Source: Candidatus Woesearchaeota archaeon (GTDB lineage Archaea; Nanobdellota; Nanobdellia; Woesearchaeales; 21-14-0-10-32-9). Taken from it: 5,977 nucleotides of DNA. A model generated the notes under the pieces. That model worked only from the letters and a program-made list of their open reading frames with translations. It was not told where the DNA came from and did not search any database. Of this stretch, positions 1 to 5,187 are shown piece after piece; positions within the stretch are counted from its first letter, which is position 1, and each line of letters opens with the position of its first letter. The stretch covers positions 1-5,977 of the forward strand of contig SKHC01000004.1 in assembly GCA_007117145.1 (NCBI GenBank). Direction: 5' to 3'. The position numbers were made by a program, and so were the translations under genes.

Positions 1-288
1 ATGAAAAAAGTTTATGAAAACATGGGGTTTAGCAACTACGAAATAAAGGAAAAAATAAGACAATCTGAAGTAGAAGAAGAAGCAAACGATTTCTTAAAAA
101 ACATATACAACAAAAAAGAAGTACAAACATACTTCGATAAAGCAAGAGAAGAATTCAAAAAATTCATAGTAAGAAACAAAGGCATACAAATGCCAAACTC
201 AGAGCCATTTATAAGTCAAGACCTGATAATAAAACAATACGTTGAAACAATGTATAACAAAAAAGAAAAACAACCCAAACGTTTATAA
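1..288 (+). CDS. Unrecognised basic protein, possibly 5'-truncated
   Basis: I do not recognise this 95-residue product. It is charged and rich in Lys and Glu, has no Cys, no obvious signal peptide and no membrane segment, and looks mostly helical (residues about 14-60). An ATG lies exactly at the first base of the window, so no upstream SD or promoter can be examined; the frame may continue upstream and this Met may be internal. The opening residues (KKVYENMGF) resemble the 'YEKxGF' segment near the C-terminus of GNAT acetyltransferases, which would suit a truncated gene. However, about 75 further residues follow and do not look like GNAT, so this is only a weak hint. The TAA stop (286-288) lies inside the TATA box of the next gene. 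The codon style (AAA, ATA, AAC and TAC rich) matches the following genes, so it is probably coding. Confidence 0.55.
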   Translation: MKKVYENMGFSNYEIKEKIRQSEVEEEANDFLKNIYNKKEVQTYFDKAREEFKKFIVRNKGIQMPNSEPFISQDLIIKQYVETMYNKKEKQPKRL

Positions 289-290
289 AT
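281..290 (+). promoter_or_regulatory. TATA box of rpl44e
   Basis: TTTATAAAT at 282-290 fits the archaeal TATA consensus. Its centre is about 30 nt before the rpl44e ATG at 316, which would put transcription start at about 308-314. The messenger would then be leaderless or nearly so, in keeping with only a weak SD-like AAGGT (306-310) before the ATG. The stop codon of the upstream frame (286-288) is embedded in the box. The position is inferred from spacing, not from mapped ends. Confidence 0.6.
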
Positions 291-315
291 TACATGTTTT
301 TTCTTAAGGTTTAGA

Positions 316-633
316 ATGAAGAAACCAAAAACTCTAAACAGGCACTGTCCAAAATGCAAAAAGCACCAACAACACAAAGTGCTAGAAGCAAAAAACAGAG
401 GTAGAAGTAAAGCTAATCCTCTGGCTAGAATGGGGCCAAGTAGAGTACAGAAAAGAGGACGGAGAAGAGGAGCAGGTAATCAAGGTAAGTTTTCTATGCC
501 TCCGATTAAGAGTTGGAAAATGACAGGAAAAAAGATGAGCAAGAAAACAGATTTTAGATATGAATGCCAAGTTTGTAAAAAACAAACCGTCCAAAAAGCG
601 GGTCTTAGAGCAAAAAAAATCGAGTTAGTATAA
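316..633 (+). CDS. rpl44e: Large-subunit ribosomal protein eL42 (L44e)
   Basis: This 105-residue protein is the archaeal/eukaryal large-subunit protein eL42 (old name L44e), which sits near the E-site of the 50S subunit and binds rRNA. Two zinc-binding Cys pairs are visible: C11-P-K-C14 near the N-terminus and C84-Q-V-C87 near the C-terminus, separated by a very basic central loop (about residues 28-75, with runs such as KRGRRRG). The opening MKKPKTLNRHCPKCKKHQQHKV is typical of the family, and the length is within the usual 90-105 range. The ATG at 316 follows a TATA box by about 30 nt, so the message is probably leaderless. The adjacent eS27 gene is a common archaeal partner. The central loop looks slightly longer and more Arg-rich than textbook members, but the zinc ribbon is intact and I am confident of the identity. 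Confidence 0.95.
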   Translation: MKKPKTLNRHCPKCKKHQQHKVLEAKNRGRSKANPLARMGPSRVQKRGRRRGAGNQGKFSMPPIKSWKMTGKKMSKKTDFRYECQVCKKQTVQKAGLRAKKIELV

Positions 634-668
634 ATAACTCAAAAATTCTACTCTTGTTAATAAAAACT

Positions 669-714
669 CTTATAAATACAGCTATTTTTCTTTAAATCAA
701 TATAAGATCGGAGG
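669..714 (+). promoter_or_regulatory. Promoter and SD of the rps27e-aIF2-alpha operon
   Basis: CTTATAAATA at 669-678 is a good archaeal TATA box, which would place transcription start near 697-703. A GGAGG Shine-Dalgarno sequence lies at 710-714, 9 nt before the rps27e ATG (724). Unlike rpl44e, this message would carry a short leader with an SD. The 90-nt gap (634-723) also suggests that rps27e starts a transcription unit of its own, although read-through from rpl44e is possible because no convincing terminator follows rpl44e. Confidence 0.6.
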
Positions 715-723
715 ATTATTAAG

Positions 724-900
724 ATGAGTACTTCAAATTCAAAATTTATCAAAGTAAGATGTGACAAGTGCAAAAATGAACAAGTAATATTTGGCAAAGC
801 AAGCACTAAGATAACATGCCTAGTATGCCAAACAGAACTTGCAACCCCAAAAGGTGGAAAGACAAATATCAGCGCAAGAATCCTAGAGGTATTAAACTAA
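724..900 (+). CDS. rps27e: Small-subunit ribosomal protein eS27
   Basis: The 58-residue product is ribosomal protein eS27 of the 30S subunit. I translated it directly from the ATG at 724 to the TAA at 898-900. A C4 zinc ribbon is complete: C13-D-K-C16 and C32-L-V-C35. The stretch between and after them (NEQVIFGKAST, then LVCQTELATPKGGKT and ILEVL at the end) follows the family pattern closely. The first seven residues (MSTSNSK) are a slightly longer, Ser-rich start than many archaeal homologues have. The start is supported by GGAGG at 710-714. The stop codon is followed immediately by the ATG of aIF2-alpha, and a GAGGT (886-890) within the last codons of rps27e can serve as SD for that gene. 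Confidence 0.95.
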   Translation: MSTSNSKFIKVRCDKCKNEQVIFGKASTKITCLVCQTELATPKGGKTNISARILEVLN

Positions 901-1677
901 ATGCTGTTAAAAAAACAAGGATACCCAGAGGAAGGAGAACTAGTCTTTTGTACAGTAACCAACGTACAATACAATTCTGTATTCGTTAGAATAGAAAGCT
1001 ACGAAAAATCAGGTTTAATCCACATCTCAGAGATAAGCCCTGGAAGAATAAGAAACATCAGAGACTATGTAAAAGAAGGAAAGATGATAGTTTGCAAAGT
1101 CATCAAAATAGATGAAGGCAAAGGACACATCGATTTAAGTCTTAGAAGAGTAACTGAGATGCAAAAGAAGCAGAAAACAGAAGAGAGAAAACAAGAACAA
1201 AAAGCCGAGAAGATCATAGAAAGCTTAGCTCAAATCCTAAAAGAAGATACAAAACAAACCTACGATAAAGTAGCAAGTAAACTACTGCCAAAATACGAGT
1301 TCTTACAATACGCTTTCGAAGACCTAGTAGAAAACAATCAAAAACTACAAGAAACAGGTTTAGAAGACAAATACGCAAAACCTTTAGAAGAGATAGTAAA
1401 AGAAAAAATAAAGCCAAAAAAAGTTGAGATAAGTGGAACGATAACAATCCAAACATACGCAGAAAACGGAATTCACATAGTAAAAGAAGCATTAAGCAAA
1501 CAAGTAACTGAAACAATCAAAATAAAGTATTTAGGAGCTGGAAAACACTCAATAACAGTCGAAGCAAAAGAATACAAAACAGCAGAAAAGAAACTCAAAG
1601 AAGCTTTAGATGAAATAAGAAGCGAAATAGAAAAACACAAAGGTTTGTTCCACTTCAAAAAACACGAAAAAGACTAA
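901..1677 (+). CDS. eif2a: Translation initiation factor aIF2, alpha subunit
   Basis: This 258-residue protein is the alpha subunit of archaeal initiation factor 2, the heterotrimer that brings initiator Met-tRNA to the small ribosomal subunit; alpha strengthens tRNA binding. Domain 1 is an S1/OB fold (about residues 10-86: GELVFCTVTNV, then SGLIHISEIS, then GHIDLSLRRV). Domain 2 is helical (about 87-175, very Lys/Glu/Gln rich). Domain 3 is the alpha-beta domain that contacts gamma (about 176-258, with ISGTITIQTYAENGIHIVKE). The usual family length is about 260-275. Ser46 falls in the loop SEIS-PGRIRNI, at the position aligned by eye with the regulatory Ser51 of eukaryotic eIF2-alpha. The ATG at 901 abuts the rps27e stop, with GAGGT at 886-890 as a probable SD. 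The gene sits in the widespread archaeal order eS27, aIF2-alpha, Nop10. Confidence 0.96.
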   Translation: MLLKKQGYPEEGELVFCTVTNVQYNSVFVRIESYEKSGLIHISEISPGRIRNIRDYVKEGKMIVCKVIKIDEGKGHIDLSLRRVTEMQKKQKTEERKQEQKAEKIIESLAQILKEDTKQTYDKVASKLLPKYEFLQYAFEDLVENNQKLQETGLEDKYAKPLEEIVKEKIKPKKVEISGTITIQTYAENGIHIVKEALSKQVTETIKIKYLGAGKHSITVEAKEYKTAEKKLKEALDEIRSEIEKHKGLFHFKKHEKD

Positions 1678-1678
1678 A

Positions 1679-1837
1679 ATGCACATATTCAAATGCCAAG
1701 TATGCAAGAAATACCAATTATCGGAAGAGTGTTGCAATCAAAAATGTGAAAGAGCAACACCAGCAAAATATAGCCCAGACGACAAATACGCCCATTACAG
1801 GAGGCAAGCTAAAGAAAATGTGGAGAGTCACAACTAA
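1679..1837 (+). CDS. nop10: Nop10, small H/ACA ribonucleoprotein subunit
   Basis: A 52-residue frame runs from the ATG at 1679 (1 nt after the aIF2-alpha stop) to the TAA at 1835-1837. Nop10 is a core protein of H/ACA guide RNPs, where it binds the Cbf5 pseudouridine synthase; these RNPs modify rRNA. The diagnostic C-terminal half is clear: PAKYSPDDKYAHYRRQAK (28-45) matches the family pattern PPRFSPEDxYxxYRR. The N-terminal zinc ribbon is present but altered: C6-Q-V-C9 is normal, while the second knuckle reads C18-C19-N-Q-K-C23 instead of the usual C-P-x-C. No SD is visible, so translation is probably coupled to aIF2-alpha. Its last 20 nt overlap the start of the PAC2 gene. Position in the operon supports the call strongly. 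Confidence 0.92.
   Translation: MHIFKCQVCKKYQLSEECCNQKCERATPAKYSPDDKYAHYRRQAKENVESHN
1799..1804 (+). promoter_or_regulatory. SD for the PAC2 gene, inside nop10
   Basis: AGGAGG is formed by the two Arg codons of the conserved YRR motif of nop10. It lies 13 nt before the ATG at 1818, slightly far but usable. It supports 1818 rather than the in-frame ATG at 1746 as the start of the PAC2 gene. Confidence 0.5.
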
Positions 1838-2573
1838 GAAAAAGATAATCCCAAGTCAATCAATTCTAATAGAAGGCTTGCCAGGGATTGGAAACGTTGG
1901 GAAAATCGTAGTAGATTACTTGATTGAACAGTTAGAACCACAAAAAATAGCGCACTTCTTCTCATACCTATTGCCAAACACAGTGTTCGTAAACCAAGAA
2001 AACCTAGTTGAACTACCAAAAATTGAGCTGTACTACAAAAAAATAAACGGACAAGACTTCCTATTCTTAACAGGAGATGTCCAACCAAGCGAAGAGCAAG
2101 CAAGCTATAAATTCACAGAATGCGTGTTAGATCAAGCCAAAAAGTACGGGTGCAGAGAAATAATAACACTTGGAGGTATAGGACTAACAGAAGCCCCAGA
2201 CAAACCAAAAGTTTACTGCACGGGAAACAACAAAGCACTAATAGAGACATTCACAAAACTAGGTGCAAAAGATAACATTTACGGAATAGTAGGACCAATA
2301 ATTGGAGTTTCAGGACTTTTAATTGGACTAAGTCAAGAAAGAAAGATAAGAGCAGCAACCCTTCTAGCCGAAACATACAACCATCCAATGTATCTTGGAG
2401 TAAAAGAAGCAAAAGAAACTTTGAAACTCTTAAACAAAAAATACGAGTTAAACCTAAACTTTAGACCATTAAACAAAGAAATAAAACTATTAGACAAAGA
2501 ATCAGGTCAAGACCCAAAAAGCCCAGGACTAAAAAGAATAAAAAAGCTCAAAGAAATAAACTACATAGGATGA
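1818..2573 (+). CDS. PAC2-family protein, probable proteasome assembly chaperone type
   Basis: The product (251 residues from the ATG at 1818) belongs to the PAC2 superfamily, archaeal relatives of the eukaryotic proteasome assembly chaperones PAC1/PAC2. Family signatures are the N-terminal LIEGLPGIGNVGKIVVDYL (17-35), PNTVFV (53-58), FLFLTGDVQPSEEQASYKF (81-99), EIITLGGIGLTEAP (114-127) and GIVGPIIGVSGLLIG (156-170). Helices rich in Lys/Glu follow. The protein looks soluble and cytoplasmic. An in-frame ATG at 1746 would add 24 Gln/Thr-rich residues lying wholly inside nop10; I reject it because homology begins just after 1818 and an AGGAGG precedes 1818. The gene overlaps nop10 by 20 nt and the next gene by ATGA. 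Whether this member really assembles proteasomes is inference: several archaeal PAC2 proteins have other or unknown roles. Confidence 0.88.
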   Translation: MWRVTTKKKIIPSQSILIEGLPGIGNVGKIVVDYLIEQLEPQKIAHFFSYLLPNTVFVNQENLVELPKIELYYKKINGQDFLFLTGDVQPSEEQASYKFTECVLDQAKKYGCREIITLGGIGLTEAPDKPKVYCTGNNKALIETFTKLGAKDNIYGIVGPIIGVSGLLIGLSQERKIRAATLLAETYNHPMYLGVKEAKETLKLLNKKYELNLNFRPLNKEIKLLDKESGQDPKSPGLKRIKKLKEINYIG

Positions 2574-2896
2574 AACTTTCAAAATTATTTAAAAAAGTAG
2601 TTCATAGAAGAACAATTCTAAGCAAAGCAAAAGGATTAATGTTTTCAAAGAAAATAAATGATGAAGCACACGTATTCTACTTTGAAAAACCACAAAAAAT
2701 ATCGCTGCACATGTACTTCGTATTCCAAACAATAGACGTGGTAACACTAAACCAAGAAGGAAAAGTTCAAGAGCTAACAACACTAAAACCATTTCAAACC
2801 CACAAATTTAAAGAAAAATCTAAGATATGCATAGAAATGCCAGAAAACAGCATAAAAAAACACAAAATAAACCAAGGCCAAAAAATCACGATATAA
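2570..2896 (+). CDS. DUF192 family protein
   Basis: This 108-residue protein fits the DUF192 family, small beta-rich proteins of about 110-150 residues with no agreed function. The pattern is visible in order: TILSKAKGLMFSKKI (15-29, the family's 'xRxxGLMFR' element), HVFYFEKPQKISLHMYFVFQTIDVVTLNQEGKV (34-66, corresponding to the 'FWMKNTxIPLDVxFLDxxGxV' element, with LHMYFVF in place of FWMKNT), KPFQ (73-76) and a terminal NQGQKITI (101-108, the usual 'G..V.' end). There is no signal peptide, so it should be cytoplasmic. The start codon overlaps the PAC2 stop (ATGA at 2570-2573), a mark of translational coupling. It is the last gene of the operon. What it does beside translation and PAC2 genes is unknown. 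Confidence 0.8.
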   Translation: MKLSKLFKKVVHRRTILSKAKGLMFSKKINDEAHVFYFEKPQKISLHMYFVFQTIDVVTLNQEGKVQELTTLKPFQTHKFKEKSKICIEMPENSIKKHKINQGQKITI

Positions 2897-2935
2897 AAGA
2901 ATTAAACAATCAAAAAAATGAGCTAGCTTCCCTTC

Positions 2936-2959
2936 GAAATAAAGTACTTATTTCTTTTT
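2936..2959 (+). terminator. Hairpin plus T-run, possible shared terminator
   Basis: GAAATAA (2936-2942) and TTATTTC (2948-2954) form a perfect 7-bp stem with a 5-nt loop, followed at once on the + strand by T5 (2955-2959). It lies 40 nt after the DUF192 stop and overlaps the stop codon of the minus-strand peptide gene. On the minus strand the same stem is followed by a T7 run (complement of 2912-2918). The stem has only one G-C pair, and archaeal termination depends mainly on the U-tract, so the T-runs may matter more than the hairpin. Confidence 0.35.
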
Positions 2960-3007
2960 CTTAGCAGGAGCAGCCTTCTTTGCAGACTTTGCTTTTTTAG
3001 CAGCCAT
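2948..3007 (-). CDS. 19-residue Lys/Ala-rich micropeptide
   Basis: Reading the minus strand from the ATG at 3007 to the TAA at 2950-2948 gives MAAKKAKSAKKAAPAKKKK: 10 Lys, 6 Ala, one Ser, one Pro and no acidic residue. The start is well furnished for so small a frame: GAGGTTGATC (complement of 3012-3021) is nearly an extended SD with one extra T, and a TATA-like element lies about 25-30 nt above the probable transcript start. The composition resembles histone H1 C-terminal tails, bacterial HC1-like proteins and the basic tails of ribosomal proteins, so nucleic acid binding is a reasonable guess, but no family can be assigned. Ala is written mostly GCT, unlike the GCA-rich + strand genes. It is divergent from enolase and convergent with the DUF192 operon. 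It could instead be a short leader-type ORF or a chance frame; the signals argue against chance. Confidence 0.6.
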   Translation of the reverse strand: MAAKKAKSAKKAAPAKKKK

Positions 3008-3011
3008 ATTC

Positions 3012-3068
3012 GATCAACCTCTTGAACGTTTTATTTAACACAAACAAATGCATTTTTAAGTATAAAAA
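3012..3068 (-). promoter_or_regulatory. Promoter and SD of the micropeptide gene
   Basis: On the minus strand TTTTTATACTTA (complement of 3057-3068) is a TATA-like box, predicting a transcript start near 3037. A leader of about 30 nt would follow, containing GAGGTTGATC (complement of 3012-3021), which ends 4 nt before the ATG. That string complements the archaeal anti-SD tail except for one bulged base. The element is back to back with the enolase promoter. Confidence 0.5.
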
Positions 3069-3101
3069 CTTATTCTTTTTCAATATAATAAAAAACGAGC
3101 A

Positions 3102-3147
3102 ATATTTAAATATCAAAACAACATATAAAACATAAAAAAGAGGGGGA
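3102..3147 (+). promoter_or_regulatory. Enolase promoter and SD
   Basis: A 12-bp palindrome ATATTTAAATAT (3102-3113) is the likely TATA box, with purine-containing CGAGC just upstream (3096-3100). The transcript would begin around 3130-3135. The strong Shine-Dalgarno sequence AGGGGGA (3141-3147) lies 6 nt before the TTG start at 3154. The spacing is good for all three elements. Confidence 0.6.
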
Positions 3148-3153
3148 TACATT

Positions 3154-4413
3154 TTGAGAATACAAAAAATTCACGCAAGACAAATACTAGATTCTAGAGG
3201 GACTCCGACGATAGAAGTTGATTTACTTACTAATTCAAGCATCGGCTCAGCAAGTGTTCCAAGCGGAGCTAGCACTGGGATATACGAAGCAAAAGAAAAA
3301 AGAGACAAAAAAAAAATTTACCACGGAAAATCAGTTTTAACAGCAGTAAACATAATAAACACCACTTTAAACAAGAAACTTCAAGGAACACTTATAGATG
3401 AACAAAGAGAAATAGATGAAATGCTCCAAGAAATAGATGGAACAGAAAACCTAGAGAAAATTGGAAGCAACACAGCACTAGCAATAAGCATGGCAGCAAC
3501 AAGAGCTGGTGCTCAAAGCCACAAATTACACTTATTCGAGTACTTATCAGCACTATACGATAACTCAACGTATGAAATACCAATACCTTTTGCAAACATC
3601 ATAAACGGCGGAGTACATGCAGGAAACGAGTTAAACATACAAGAATTCATGATAGCACCAATAAAAGCAAAAAGCTTCAGCGAAGCAGTACAGATAATCG
3701 CAGAGATATACCAAGAACTAAAAAAAATATTAGAAAACAAATACGGCAAACAAGCAACAACCGTAGGAGACGAAGGAGGATTCGCACCACCAATAAAAAC
3801 AGCAAAAGAAGCATTACTATTAATAGAAACCGCAGCGTTAAAAGCAGGACACCTAAGAAAAATAGGAATAGCCATAGATGCTGCAGCTTCAGAATTCTAT
3901 AAAAAAGGTAAGTACGAAGTTGAAAAAGGAAAAACGGTGCAAGGAGCAGAACTAGTAAAATACTATGAAGAGCTAGTAAAAAAACACCCAATAATAAGCA
4001 TAGAAGATCCATTTGACCAAGACGATTTTGAAAACTGGGCTAAACTCACAAAGAAAATAGGCTCAAAAATTCAAATAGTTGGAGATGACTTAACAGTTAC
4101 CAATACAAAAAGAATACAATTAGCAGTAGAAAAAAAGCTATGCAACGCATTGTTATTAAAAATAAATCAGATAGGCTCAATAACAAAAGCAATGGAAGCT
4201 GCCCACCTAGCAAAACTCAATGGTTGGAAAATCATGGTGAGTCACAGAAGCGGAGAAACAGAAGATAGCTATATCTCAGACCTTGCAATCGCAATAAAAG
4301 CAGGTCAGATCAAACTTGGAGCACCAGCCAGAGGAGAGAGAACAGCAAAGTATAACCAACTCCTAAGAATAGAAGACTTCTTAGCAAACACTGCAAAGTA
4401 TTCAAAGTTTTAA
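3154..4413 (+). CDS. eno: Enolase (phosphopyruvate hydratase)
   Basis: Enolase interconverts 2-phosphoglycerate and phosphoenolpyruvate in glycolysis/gluconeogenesis, in the cytoplasm, with Mg2+. The 419-residue protein is full length and all key residues can be seen: the mobile SGAST loop (37-41), H155 in GGVHAGN, E164 in QEFMI, E207 in GDEGGFAPP, the metal ligands D242 (IDAAASE), E284 (SIEDPFD) and D311 (GDDLTVTN), the catalytic Lys K336 (LLKINQIGS), SHRSGETED (363-371) and K387 (IKLGAPARGER). The N-terminal lid domain covers about 1-135 and the barrel follows. The start is TTG: the family's ILDSRGxPT motif starts 10 residues later, the first in-frame ATG comes only at residue 90, and AGGGGGA precedes the TTG. 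Its stop abuts the stop of the minus-strand gene. It is monocistronic as seen here. Confidence 0.97.
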   Translation: MRIQKIHARQILDSRGTPTIEVDLLTNSSIGSASVPSGASTGIYEAKEKRDKKKIYHGKSVLTAVNIINTTLNKKLQGTLIDEQREIDEMLQEIDGTENLEKIGSNTALAISMAATRAGAQSHKLHLFEYLSALYDNSTYEIPIPFANIINGGVHAGNELNIQEFMIAPIKAKSFSEAVQIIAEIYQELKKILENKYGKQATTVGDEGGFAPPIKTAKEALLLIETAALKAGHLRKIGIAIDAAASEFYKKGKYEVEKGKTVQGAELVKYYEELVKKHPIISIEDPFDQDDFENWAKLTKKIGSKIQIVGDDLTVTNTKRIQLAVEKKLCNALLLKINQIGSITKAMEAAHLAKLNGWKIMVSHRSGETEDSYISDLAIAIKAGQIKLGAPARGERTAKYNQLLRIEDFLANTAKYSKF

Positions 4414-5175
4414 TCACTTCTTCAAACTAAAGAATTTGACTTTGATGAAGTAAATAATCGGCGGTAAAATCAAAGCCGTTAAAAAAAGAACAACGGCAGT
4501 CCAAAAGTCTTTGCCTCCAATATCTGTCAAGCTATTTCCAAGATAAGTCAAAATGTATATGATGGGAAATATACCAAGAAGTGTGGCAAGCATATACTTT
4601 GGAATACTAATATTTGTAAGACCTGCAAGATAATTTTGAAACTCGTAAGGAACACTTGGAATAAGACGCAAATAAAACAATATGATGAAACTATTCTCGT
4701 TAATCTTATTCAAATACTTCTCAACATTGAAATCTTCAACTTTTTTTTCAACCCAGCCACGACCAAGCTTTCTTGCAACAAGAAAAGGAATAACACTTAG
4801 AAACACAGTTAACATTAATACCACTATACTACCAATAAAGGCTCCGTAAATAAGACCTGCAGCCACAGTTGTAACAGTGCTACCAAAAGGAATAAATAAA
4901 AATATTAAGTAGATAATTGCAAAAACAACATGACCCCAAACACCAAAGCCTAAAACAACATCTCTAATAATCTCAGGGTTAAACAAGTTCATAAAACCAG
5001 GTATTAAAAACAAAGTTCCAAGAATTATAAAAAAAACGAGGGCTTTCATACGCCTATTCAAATGAATACGTTCACGAACCTTTTGATACTCTTTTTTAAC
5101 TCTAGCATCAAAATCTTTCTGATAACCTTTAAACTTAGTAACCCCTTTTTTAAAATCATCTCTAATTTTGCTCAT
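4414..5175 (-). CDS. TVP38/TMEM64-type VTT-domain membrane protein
   Basis: The 253-residue product (from the ATG at 5175) is an integral membrane protein of the VTT/DedA superfamily, some members of which act as lipid scramblases or in membrane homeostasis; the substrate here is unknown. About 45 charged, basic, helical residues precede the first membrane helix. Hydrophobic segments lie at about 45-62, 77-97, 100-133, 163-175, 194-212 and 223-244. The core motif is present: VAAGLIYGAFIGSIVV (104-119), the soluble segment ARKLGRGWVEKKVEDFNVEKYL (about 134-155) and YLRLIPSVPYEFQNYLAGLT (168-187). A TTG at 5184 would add three residues; I prefer the ATG, although its GGTGA is only 2 nt away. 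The gene begins 12 nt after rpiB (3 nt with the TTG), so the two are probably co-transcribed. Its stop abuts the enolase stop. Confidence 0.85.
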   Translation of the reverse strand: MSKIRDDFKKGVTKFKGYQKDFDARVKKEYQKVRERIHLNRRMKALVFFIILGTLFLIPGFMNLFNPEIIRDVVLGFGVWGHVVFAIIYLIFLFIPFGSTVTTVAAGLIYGAFIGSIVVLMLTVFLSVIPFLVARKLGRGWVEKKVEDFNVEKYLNKINENSFIILFYLRLIPSVPYEFQNYLAGLTNISIPKYMLATLLGIFPIIYILTYLGNSLTDIGGKDFWTAVVLFLTALILPPIIYFIKVKFFSLKK

Positions 5176-5187
5176 CTTCACCAAATA

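Noticed and set aside
382..594. Minus-strand frame opposite rpl44e
   Set aside because: It is antisense to a certain ribosomal protein gene, and the Ser/Phe-rich product shows no motif.
634..668. Possible terminator after rpl44e
   Set aside because: No T-run longer than three or stable hairpin is present; the region shows only A-rich spacer before the next TATA box.
1746..1817. In-frame upstream extension of the PAC2 gene from the ATG at 1746
   Set aside because: The 24 added residues are Gln/Thr-rich low-complexity sequence lying wholly inside nop10 in another frame; family homology starts after 1818, which has its own SD.
1214..2103. Minus-strand frames opposite aIF2-alpha and the PAC2 gene
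   Set aside because: The Leu/Phe-rich products look membrane-like but simply mirror Lys/Glu/Gln-rich coding sequence on the other strand.
2589..2792. Minus-strand frame opposite the DUF192 gene
   Set aside because: The Leu-rich product is an antisense artefact of an A-rich gene, without start signals.
2897..3153. tRNA or other structured RNA gene in the central gap
   Set aside because: I found no cloverleaf, TTC-loop motif or G+C-rich block, which a structured RNA in an AT-rich genome usually shows; the gap is explained by the peptide gene and two promoters.
3392..4012. Open minus-strand frames opposite enolase
   Set aside because: They lie opposite a well-conserved gene, give Leu-rich products of the kind expected from antisense reading of A-rich codons, and show no SD, promoter or family motif.
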